From Ophiura sarsii (taxonomy: Eukaryota > Echinodermata > Ophiuroidea > Amphilepidida > Ophiuridae): a DNA stretch of 64,000 bases. Below, one piece after another: positions 40,001 through 52,000 of the stretch. Numbering within the stretch: position 1 is the first letter of the stretch; every line of letters begins with the position of its first letter. The position numbers were made by a program, and so were the translations under genes. The notes beneath the pieces are model-generated. The model had not been told where the DNA came from. It made no database searches and worked only from the letters and a program-made list of their open reading frames with translations. The stretch is taken from contig CM069442.1 of assembly GCA_035610835.1 (NCBI GenBank), positions 992,001-1,056,000 on the forward strand. The letters run 5' to 3'.

Positions 40001-43000
40001 CCTATAGGCTATTTGGGGGCACATCCCCATAAGTTTTTAGGCCCAATGCATGCGTCACCAGAGAGAGTATATAATAAGAGGTGGGCTATAGAGGGTCATA
40101 ACTTCAAATCATTTCGAGCACCTGATATAAAAATGATGAAGATATCCACACTGATCCCATTATGAAAAAAATATTTTTTGGCCAAGGCACCCTGGATTTT
40201 GAAATTGTTCCGATTTTTTTCCTCAAAAATGGGATCAGTATGGATGTCTTCATCATTTTATCCGGTGTTCAAAATTATCTGAAACTATGACATAAATTTG
40301 ACCCTCTATTTTAGCCCACCTCTAGTAATAATAATACAATGCCAAATTCAAATGGCTCATTCCATGAAGTTGGGGCATATTATGTGACATCCAAGTGAAA
40401 TTTTCAAAATGGATATTTTCCAACTCTTTCTTCTTTTTTAGGTTCTACATTTACCAAAGTCCAATGTAGAACTTTTTTTTTAAATGTAACATTTGGTGTA
40501 AAATAACCGCACATGTTCAACAGTTGGATGACATTTCCAAAAATCCTGATGCTACATGGACACCATTTCCCATTTCCATATCATTTTCTAATAAATTAGC
40601 TTAAGATGTGGGCCAAGTTTCTATACCTCAATTAACTACTTGGAACCACAAATACATGAAAAGAAACCAGATTTGTCTAGGTTGAACATAACTTAACGAA
40701 CAAGACATCGTAGATTAACTGTTTTATGTAAAAACTCATTGAAAAGTGACTCTTTATTTTGCAATTTGTATAATGAATTTAAATAAAGTACATATCAATA
40801 TTTGTTTGATGTAAAGTACTCTATAAACCATGCACATTGATTACATTATAGTCATAAAGTAAGTATATGAAGTATTATTTACCTGTATAATGTTTTAAAA
40901 TGCACTACCGATGCTACATGGACACCGCGTCTTGTAACATTGTTAATAATAAGACTATTCATACTGTTACAATTATTTGAGTGTGAATGGTTTGTCTACT
41001 TGTTCATCATATCAAGTAGATACACAGAGTGAATTGCTTGAAATTTATCTAAACACTGTTCATGTAAAATTTACCTTTTCTGTGTACTTAAGTATTACGA
41101 TGCTACATGGACACCGACCGTGCCCTAAAATATTTGGAACAGCTTGAACAGGTGCATCTTTTTCAGATCAATAGAGAGGATGTACTATGATGTTAACTTT
41201 TTATGTTATAAGCACACGATAAAATTAATAACATGGATTGTAAAACTACAAATTACACAAAAAGATAACCTGCCATGAAGCATAAAACATAATTACCTAT
41301 GATACACATACACCATTTCTTACAATTACACAATAACAATACACCATTGATCAAAGAAACTTAAGATGTCCACTGAAACAAAATTCATGCAGTGTTGTTC
41401 TTAAAGTACCCTTTGTGATCTTAGTCTCTTTGCTCGTTTCTGATTAAATCATCCTCTATTATTGATAAAGATGATTGAAAAGTTTGATCACTTAAAAAGT
41501 CAGTTTGCAAAAAAATAATTTAATTGCCATGATGGATTTCTTTGGAAAGGTACTAGTTTTTGAAAATGATGGGTTCCTTGTCTTCATCTCAATAAATTCC
41601 AGGACGATAGAACTGTCTTCTGAATTAATGTCAAGAACCTGCAAAGCAAAACAAAATTAACCCTATGGCTTAGTATCTTCATGGAACATTGTGTATTGAT
41701 ATTGGAGTAGATTATTTATTCATGTTGCACTTGTTGTGTTGCAGGAAAATATTTATATTAAAATTATGCTGGAGTATTTTATTTATTATTCATTTAACAT
41801 GAAAAAGAATAGCAAAGGATAGAGAACTTAAATGATTTACAATTATATGTTTTATTTATAGTAAATAAAACTAAAATAAGGGAATGTATAAATTGTGAAT
41901 TCAGTGAAATGCTAATGGAAATGGTGTCCATGTAGCATTGTGTATTAATATATTTCATTAGATATACATCTCTCATAATATGCCTTTTTTCTGTAAAGTG
42001 TAGTAAAATGTAGGCAATGTTTTGAATGTTTTGGGTGATGGATAATTTCGAATGGGGTAATTGTTTTAGTCTAATTAGGCAAAGGTAGGCACTATCCCTG
42101 TGTCGAGGAGCTGAAAATTACCTTTGCCAACACATTCCATCAGTGTTGGATTTTCCCAAATGGGTTCTTTTTCCATTTGGGTGCTCCTTCCTACTCATCT
42201 CTATCCTTTATTCTCATCCTTTCTACAATCTATTCTACTAGCTTCTTTACCTCATTTCATTTTCACAACACAGTTGGCTAGGAAAGGTAAGCCAAGTTAG
42301 TTGGCTTGGTAGTTTGTTGAAATCTGGTTTGTCTGGGAGGAGGCTTTTAATCCCATGTGTAGGGTAGAGGCGCTTGAACCCCGCAATGGTCATGGTAATA
42401 GGTGATAGCACACTGGGGTACAGGACACAGATCCCCTTTGTGCTGGTGACGGCGCATCGCCACACTGACATCAGGAGATGGGGGGATGTTGTCCACAAAC
42501 GGATAATGACCTCCATCTTCTTTTGTCGGCTTACACTTGTGTGGATGCCAACCTGTGTTGTTACTTATCTTTAAATTTTTTTCCTTCTAACCTATCATAG
42601 AGATTGAGTAGGTCTTTTTGTGGGTCCCTACCTCATAGCCATATCATTTCCATCACTGGCAAGATTGGTCGACAACAACATCTGTGAACCATCAGTAGGG
42701 TGGTGCTGAACATCCCACCATGGTCAAATCTCCATCAATGACTGGCATGTTCAAACTCCGCTTAGCTGCTCAGGGCCGATCACCCGTCCCAGCGTCCAGA
42801 GCAGAGCAAACAATATCTGGAGAACACTATGATTACAAAGGTAGTCCATTACCTTGGGCGGAAGAGAGGAGCAACCTCCAACGGCAAAAGGGCGCAACAA
42901 TTATAAATATTATAAATGTTACCGGCCAATGGACTCAACAGGCAGTCTGGTTGTCTGAACAACTGGAATTTAAGATTGGAGTCTGGATCTCCAGAGTTAA

Positions 43001-46000
43001 GGGCGGAGAAGTTGTGAACTAGTTGAATCAGCTTAACGGTCACCAGAAAACCTGTGCTGTTCCACAGCACAAACTCCACTAGGCGTGGCGCACCAATGGA
43101 GTAAATCAGCCAAGAAAGAATAATGGAAGCAAATTATAGCACCAGGGTTAAAGCCCCTGCAACAACTTCCTCTGACAGGTCTGATCCGCAAGACGGAACA
43201 TATGATGCATCTGCCTTAAGGGGGCTGTCAAGTGTCATTTCGTATTTTCCAGGAATTTCACTTTTCTTCATTTTTCAAAACTTCAGAGTGTTATCTATCA
43301 GTACATGCAAAGAAATTTTCAATTTTGAAATTCCAAAAGCCTATTTAGAAGGATTTAAATCCCTTATTGTGATCATTGACAAAGTAGAATGGAAAAGTCT
43401 GCCCGCAGGGGATCAGCGAAACTCCCATGCGCCGCGTATCCTGTGTTTTGTTTTTCACGCAAATAGCACGCGCCAGTTCGCTTAAAATACGCGACGCTGT
43501 TGTTTCGAAAGCCGTTCAGTGCGTGCTGCGTTACCCGCTATGTTTTTGCCGCGTTTGAGGGCTTGTTCATACGCATTGTTTACGCATCGGAGGCCCGACT
43601 AATCAAACCGTCATTTTTGCCGGGGTGTGGCTGAGCCTGAAGCAAGTAGGCCTATTAGTAAAACAAGGCTTTAGCACAAGCGTTATTGTCAAGGAGTTGG
43701 AAAGAGAGAAGGAAAAAAGATAAAAAATAAAGGACAGAGAAAGATTTTGAATCCACGATCGGAGTGAAACATTGTAAGGAGTATCAACAAGACTTACACC
43801 GGGTTTTATCCGAAGACGTTAATGTTTTGTTTTTGTTTGGCCTTTCGATGTTGTACAAGTCCGTTCCACCCGCCCCGTCCATCCAATAGGGCCTACCTGT
43901 TTATCTATTTATTGTCATTACTAAATATGGTAGGCCTATTACTTCGTATCGTTGTTAAGTTAGCTAGTTCTCAATTAGTTCAACTCGGTAGTCGGTGTAC
44001 TAATTTGTCATTCAGTTATATCAAACATATCAATTATAAGTGCCATTTTACCTAGGCCTACATGGGCATGATCGGAGAAGCATCCTCGGGCCGATGCTAT
44101 CAAATGGTAATATCTCATAGTTATATAGTCTAACTTTGTATAGTATGTGCACACGCGGCAATCAAAAACACGACATGTGGAGTTGGGGGGGGGGGGGGTA
44201 TAGGGCCATGGAGAGCAGGGATGGACAGCCTCTCCTGGCATGTATTTTAATATAATATCCATTATAAGCTCATTTATTTCAGTTGCGTTCGGGTCTAAGG
44301 CCCCGCTGTTAGGCCTACGGTTTGGTGACATGCCATAATATGAGACAAAATAAGTTCCAAGATAACCAGAAGTAGGCCTATACGGCCAAACAAGTCATGT
44401 TTCTAAAAAAATCCTCCTAAAATGTCATAGTTAAATTGAATAATATAAAATTCTGGAACATTCCAAATGAAATTCGGACTGAACAACGAACAGAGATCTT
44501 CCCATTTCGATCGCTAAATGGCCCATCATTCATATTTTTGAATCAATGAAACGTCCGAATGTTCTAGACTGAAAGTAAAGGTGAAAGGGATGGGATTATG
44601 GTGGGAGAGGATGCTCTATATTTCTGGACCCACCCCAACAAAAAATAGGGTAACATCGGTTTGGTTTATCACGAAGTTATGAGATGTAAACAATATAGGC
44701 CTGATTAATTAAATGTGTGGTTGCACCTTTGATATCCTTGTACTTTTGTGTCCTCTCAATGAAAAAAGTTTCAATCTAGGTATAGGTGACAAGGCAATTC
44801 ATATGGATAGCCAATAAATAATAAAACCATATGCAGTAATGGAAATACCCACATGACTGTATATATAGGCCTACTACTAGAGCTAATTGTTAATAATGAC
44901 CGTGTTTTCACCGTTATCTTCAGTAGATAGCAAACTACTTTTATATTATAAGAGATCCAACCGAAATGCTTAATAGCGCTATTGTTATAACACTGAACAA
45001 TCACTATTTAATCATTATCTTTGGTAGATAGCAAACCAATTTTAAAAGGATCCAAGTCCATTCTAATGGAAAATACTCATCATTTAACTACTGTGAAATG
45101 TGATCCATTACCCGCCAGTGGAGTATCTGATGAGATCGCCTGTCAGAGGGGGAAATGGTATCTTCCCGGTAGGCTTTAGCTTTACACGCTGAGGATTGCC
45201 GCCGCCGAGTCCGACATTTGAAAACGGGGGAGGGTGGGGGTGTTCTCAAAATCCACCCCATCCGACTCAAATTGGGGCCCTTGCTCCCCCAACCCACTGT
45301 ATTTACAGAAAATAAAACCTTTTAGCCAGGTAGTTTGAGCTGTTCTACCCGGTCAAATCCGTCGAGGGAGGGGGACACTCTGCTGATACGCTACTGTTAC
45401 TCGTTCGCTTGACAGTTTACCCATAGACAATTCCTATAGTCATTTTACAAACCGTTAATTTTATTTTCCTGCTTCATTAATCATTAGACCTATCGGACAT
45501 ATATTTCAGTTTCTTTTTCAGTGGCGCTGGTATAACGAGGATCAAGTTCAGGTGGCATGCTGTGGCCTTTTACTATGATGAAATTACAATTCGTGACGTG
45601 ACTCATATTAATCATGTTAATCAGAAGCTTACCCGATTCCGTCTCTTTTAATATCTGAAGAAGAAGAAGAGAAAACATGTAGGCCTAGGCCTACCAAACG
45701 ACAGGTCTTAAATTAAATATTCATCCCCATTTCTCGCTTTCTCTCTAATGTTTCCAATTTGTCTCTCTCCTTTACTAAGTCCTGGCCTTTATCTAGGATA
45801 GGTGTTGATTTTTATACCCAGACTACTCACTAATCCCGCCACGGTGCATTTTTAGATGATCACATTGATAAAGACTCGACTACACTGGGCCTATAATGAT
45901 AAACTCTGATGATTAGCCGCAGAGTGTTGCGCACAGAAATTAATACACGAGCGTCTAATCTTTGTCAACCGGTTCAACGCGCACGCGTCACCATTTATTT

Positions 46001-49000
46001 TGCCAACTCAAAACATTCCACGCGCGTCCTGCGCTCATTGTCGATTAACGCACGCGCTTTCATGCGTAACGCTTCCCGGAAATTGTGAACGCACTTCGAA
46101 TGCGCATGAAATGGTATATGGCTTCTTTTACACACTCGACATCATGAAAAAGGTGTTTTTTAACACACATTTGAGGTTATTTTGATACCAAGAAAAGAAC
46201 GGTTTGTAATGAAACTCTGCACGAAGTTGGGGATTTATATGCTTCCCACAATATCTCAAGAACAGGATTTGAAATACGTGTATTTCCCCGTAAACCATGA
46301 TCAAACGGCGGTATTGTCACTTTTCACATTCATCGGTTGATTTCTTTATGTTCATTTTTGAGTAAAAATACGATTTACAGACACGATAACTCAATACAAA
46401 CTGCATCTGATGGACAGCAAGTAAGTTTAACGCAACAACCATGATCTTCGCCAGGTTCCATTTTTTTTGTTTTTTGTTTTAGGCCTATTTTCCGATTTTT
46501 CGGATCATTTTGTGGAAATTCACGTTTGTTGTATTTAAAAATCCCATTTTGTTGCCTTATTTGGCTAATAAATAAAAAAATATCTCAGTAATCAAAAAAC
46601 AAAAAAAATGGAACCCGCGTAATTTTCTTAAGATTACAAAAATCGTAAAAGGACAGATTGTCAGAAAATATTTTTTGGGTTACCTTGTCCGAATTGAAGA
46701 CTGGTCAAAATTCTCGTTTTTTATGATTTTCTCCAAAATGGTTATTTCTAGAGCAATGTCATGTTCATGGTTAGATTTATTGAACCCTTTCCTTCAAAAA
46801 AATGTATACTTGTATATGGAATATATGAATAATGACGTAGTTACGGCAGTTTTACGGAAGCTATTTCTGACACTTGACAGCCCCCTTAAACCCTTCAGGG
46901 AGGGCAGGAGCTGAGAACAGACATGGACGAGGGAGAACTATTTCGAAATTCATGAGATGCAAAAAGTCAGTTAGTTTCGCGTCTTTCAACACCAGGACAC
47001 TGAGACAACCGCACAACATGGGTGAATTGACGGAAGCAGCCAGCAAATTCAAAATCGATGTGATTTGCGTGCAAGAACACCGAATGGTACACGATGCTGA
47101 CATAGATTATACAAAGGTATCTGAAAAGTACACCTTGGTAACATCCTCAGCAACAAGGAATAAAAGTGGAGCTGCTACTGGTGGGATAGGATTACTGATG
47201 AGCCACTACACCATGAAATGTCTTACTGAGGTCAAGAAACACTCTGATAGGATCATTACTGCCTCCTTCACAGGGAATCCAGCCACAACCATCATGTGCT
47301 GCTACAGCCCTACAAACTGCTCCAAAGAAGAGGATGTAATCGCCTTTTACAAGAACCTCTCAGATGCGATGAGAGACATCCCCGCACACAACATGGTTTT
47401 GATTGGTGGCGACTTCAATGCAAAACTTGGTACAGGTGAAGTTCTATTCTCTTACCATGATTCCACCAATCGGAATGGCATCCTTCTTCTAGATTTTGTC
47501 AACAGCTTCGATCTTGTTGTCACAAATACCAAGTTCAGGAAGCCGAACAGGAAGCTGTGGACATTCCAGTACCCAAACACCACAAAGGCACAACTGGACT
47601 TCATTCTGGTGAGGAAGAAATGGGTAAACTCTGTGCAAAATGTAGAGGCATACAACACCTTTGTAACAGTGGGGTCTGACCACAGAATCATCACAGCGAT
47701 GGTAAAGCTACGTCTGCGTGCTCCAAAGAAGAAGCCGCCTAATGCAGCACGGTCCTTGAACTTCAAAGCACTGTGTTTCAACAGAGACCTCCAGGATGAA
47801 TATACCATCAAAGTATCCAACTTCTTTGATCCTTTGGCCCAAGAGAAGAGCACCATGCCATTCCAAGAGAAGTACGACCTCCTCCAATCTTCCTGCATCA
47901 AGGCAGCAGAGGAAATCTTGCCCAAGAAACCAAGGAATACTTTCAAGAGCATATCACAGACCCAGAAAGTAAAAGCGGCAAGAGAAGCCTACATCTCGTC
48001 AACCAAGGTGGATAAAAACATGGCCAAACAAAAGTTGACAGATGCGTATATAGCAGAGGAGAAAGCATTACTGGAGTCCAGCATCGAGCAGGTACAACAA
48101 GCTTCTCTCTCCAGCAAACACAGCACTGCCTGGAAAATTGTGGACGACATCAGTGGAAGAAAGGATAGCAAGCGATCTATGCTCTCAGGAACGCCAGATG
48201 ACAGGAAAGGTTCATGGTTGAAGCATTTCTCTACTCTTCTTGGGAAACCACCAACAGTACCAGACAGAGACTTCACCATCTCCAAGGTGGTTGATGATAC
48301 ACTACCAATCTCAACCTCAGAGTTTACGTTAGCTGATCTGGAAGAAGCGCTTTCACAGTCAAAACCAGGAGGTGCCTTAGGACTGGACAGCATTCCACTT
48401 GAGCTCTGGAAGTCGGACACCTTTAAACCCCACCTTCTTCATCTGTGCAACAATCTTCTGCTACACCAAGAGAAACCTAAGCAATGGTCAACAGGTGGAA
48501 TCATTCCCATCCCAAAGAAAGGGGACCTATCAAAACCAACCAACTACAGGGGCATCACCCTTACCAGTATTGCAGCCAAGCTCTTCAACAGGATGGTATT
48601 AAACAGGATAAGACCATTTGTTGACCCCTTGCTGCGTTGGAACCAGAATGGCTTCAGACAGCATAGATCAACCGTGTCTCAAATACTGGCTCTGAGACGT
48701 ATCATTGAAGGCATGAAGAAGACAAAGAATCTTCCTCTGGCAGTAGTATTCATAGATTACTCAAAAGCTTTCGATTCGATCCATCGTGAACGGATGTTCC
48801 AAATCCTACATGCGTATGGTATTCCAGGAGTCATCATTGATGCAATCAAGGCTATCTACACAGATTCATCTGCCTTAGTGATATCTGCAGACGGTGATAC
48901 CGAACCTTTCGAGATTCTGGCTGGAGTTCTACAAGGAGACACCCTTGCTCCATTCCTCTTCATAGTGGTAGTAGATTACATCATGCGGCATGCCTTGAAG

Positions 49001-52000
49001 GACATCAACCAATCCACCGGGATCGTTCTTGAGAGAAGGAAGAGTAGACGTCATCCAGAGCTACGCCTTCATGATTTGGACTTCGCTGATGACATAGCAC
49101 TCTTGTCTTCATCCATTGAGTCAGCTGAAATTCTGCTACAGCATATCGAAGAAGCTTCAAACTGTGTTGGCCTGCACCTTAATGTTGGAAAAACCAAGAC
49201 TCTGCTAGTCGGCATCCCATCCTCCACAAATGTCACATCTCTGAGTGGTGCCAAACTTGACAACATCAAGGAGTTTAAGTACCTAGGATCGTCAATGCCA
49301 GACTCTTTCCATGACTTCAAGTGCCGGAAAGCTCAAGCCTGGGTTGCATGCAACAAGCTGGAGAAGATATGGAAATCTAAACTTGATAGGCCAACTAAAA
49401 TCAAGTTTTTCCGAGCTTGCGTGGAAAGTATTCTACTATATGGTTCAGAGACATGGACAGTTACAAAGACTTTTGAGGACAGAATAAATGGATGCTACAC
49501 ACAGTTGCTGAGGAGAGTCCTTAACATCAGTTGGAGAGACCACAAAACTAATGAAGAGGTGTATGGTGAAATTCCTCCGCTGGCTAACTCAGTAAGGAAG
49601 CGACGGCTCCAGTTTGCTGGACACTGCCTACGAGCATCCGATCAACCTGTCTCCCGAGTGCTTTTCTGGACTCCAAGTGAAGGCCATTCATCCCGTGGCA
49701 GGAGATCCACCACCTATCCTGACAGCATCTCAAAGGACCTTGATCTTGAACCCAATGAAGTTCAACAGCTTATGTTGGATAAACTTGCTTGGAGGAAATT
49801 TGTAACTGCTGCTTCCAATATTCCGTCCAAGGACGACCGATGATGATGAATTAGGCAAATTTTATGAAATGCTACATGGACATGGTGTCCATGTAGCATC
49901 GTATTGGTAAGCTATATTATTAGCATTAAAAGAGCAAAAACTAATTCATTATTAACTTCAAAGTTTATTAATGATGTGATTCTACAAAAAAATTACAATT
50001 TCTATGAACTATAACGATACCCAATGCAAAATATTGCCCATGCTATGCCCGATGCTACATGGACGCCAAATTATTATGGCGTCCGTGACTCAAAATTAAT
50101 ATCATAACATGAAAAGAAATTCTGATTCAGTGTTTCCCTTTCAATAAAAATGCATTAATAAATACAGACATACAAGCAACATTAAGAAATAATTACAATC
50201 GCACTTACCATTCACAAAACTATCCAATGTTTACATTTTGATGCTACATAAAAGTCCCGATGCTACAACTGGACATCAGCGACTGAAACCTTGATAAAAC
50301 TAGCTCACATGTGGCAAATTCCAAACAAACCTGATAGCTATTGACCTCTATCCTTACACAAGAAATATGGAATGTTTTATTTATCTCCAGGGGGGGATTC
50401 CCACAAATTGCATAGGATGTTTATCACGATGCTACATTTTATGGTTAGGACACCATGCACATGGCACGGTATACTTTTTCATGAATATATGGAATGGTCT
50501 TCATGAAATTTTTTCTCATTTGCAATAGTTTTCAATTGATAAATGCTCTTAATTTTGGAAAATAATTAAAAAATGTATGATAAAGAACTACCCCCATTCA
50601 GCAATGAAAACTCCCAATGCTACACGTGTATATTTTGTGGACACCGTGCGTAGCATCGGAAAGGCAATTTTCATGTTGCTTGGGTGAAAAATCAGTCCAG
50701 CATGACGAGGTGTTTTGGTCAGTAAACTATGAATACATGTATCTTTTATTAATCAAAGCGATTTCCAAGCAATTCTATGATAGTTTTGCTTACATAAAAC
50801 TCATATTAATTGTTGTGTTTTCCATATCACGTTTTTTAGCAAAAATGGTCTTGGACACCACCTCATTTTTTAATTTTTTTTTCTTCAAGGAAGGGTTGAT
50901 TTTTTTTTTTTTTTCATGGCTCAATACTATAACCTAGTACTGTTTTTGGACACTAAAAAAATTTGATATACACATAGAGTAAAACAGTTTATAAGCTGCC
51001 TAAAGTACCAAATTCTGCAATTTTAACAAATGCCCCAACTTCATGGAATGAGCCAAATGGGAGAGGAAATTTGAATTGCAAAACAAGAGCCTCCTATATG
51101 GCTCATTCCATGAAATTGGGGTATTTGGTAAAATAGCATATCTTGACAGGCGTAGAAGTAGGCGAATAGGGCCAGAGGTGGTGACAGACTTTGATTTTGC
51201 CGATGGCATTGCTTTGTTGTCAGAGAAATTTCACCAAGCACAAGATCTGCTGCAAAGAGTTGAGACGTCAGTAGCAAAGGTTGGTATGAAAATGAATGCT
51301 GGCAAGACAAAGTTTATGTCATACATAAGGCCCAGTTAGGCCCTTCACATTTGATTCTAAGTTTCCTGTTTAACATTTAAGAAAAGGGACGAGGTGACTT
51401 TTAATTATTAGTTATTAATTATTTGCTGTATTTAGTTATCATGTGCTAAATACAAATGTATAGCTATTTAGTTGCACTTTCGACTTACCACAGCTATTTT
51501 AATACATGTTTCATGTTTTACCATAGTGTGCTTCCATTTTACTAGCCTTGTAAAGGTCAGTCATTGCCCATTGCCCAATTTTTAATTTCATGTCTGAGTT
51601 TAATAATAATATTAAGATAAACAGTTTTTCATGCCTCTTGGAATTCTGGCACCAAGAAAACCCAGAATGCCATCCAAAGAGCCTAACGCAGAGCAGCAAG
51701 GTTTGCAGGCAGTGTCCAAATTAAGTGGTAATCCGGGCGTCCTGACGACCAAAATGGCCGCCGGACGACCAGAAAATTCAATGCTGGTAAAGAGTCTAAC
51801 GCAGAGCAGCAAGGTTTGCAGGCAGTGTCCAAATTAAGTGGTAATCCGGGCGTCCTGACGACCAAAATGGCCGCCGGACGACCAGAAAATTCAATGCTGG
51901 TAATCCGTTGGACGACCACACTTTAAAAAAAAAAAAATTCAAAGTAAAAAATTATCAAACATGACCTTAGATGACCCATATTTGACCCGAAATAAGTTGC

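Larger units (their letters stand above)
42084..49848 (+). mobile_element. LINE A, full-length RTE-like non-LTR retrotransposon
   Basis: Bounded by an exact 11-bp target duplication AATTAGGCAAA (42073-42083 and 49849-49859). The 3' end is a short TGATGATGA run, as in RTE-type elements. Without the TTAA element inserted at 43220-46885 it is about 4.1 kb. A roughly 1.1-kb leader contains a 100-codon open frame (42720-43022, in a CACCATGG context). The main frame encodes endonuclease and reverse transcriptase. The perfect target duplication and intact frame mean the insertion is recent. Confidence 0.93.
40354..51054. mobile_element. Outer TIR element of unknown type (net 2.9 kb), carrying a nested LINE
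   Basis: The first and last 25 bp are exact inverted copies (GGCTCATTCCATGAAGTTGG plus GGCAT). AAAT flanks both sides (40350-40353 and 51055-51058). The element's own sequence is 40354-42083 and 49849-51054. Both parts are studded with GATGCTACATGGACACC in either orientation. No transposase is recognised. A further start-like copy of the end (tggctcattccatgaaattg) lies at 51097. The superfamily is unknown. Confidence 0.75.

Noticed and set aside
43123..43485. 120-codon open frame crossing the left edge of the TTAA element
   Set aside because: It spans the LINE leader and the inserted element, so it cannot be an ancestral protein.
46874..46951. Extended N-terminus of the LINE A protein
   Set aside because: These codons start without ATG inside the inverted end of the inserted TTAA element and in the LINE leader; ATG at 46952 precedes the endonuclease motifs.
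47452..48420. Long open frames antisense to LINE A
   Set aside because: Shadows of the intact LINE frame; no independent motifs.
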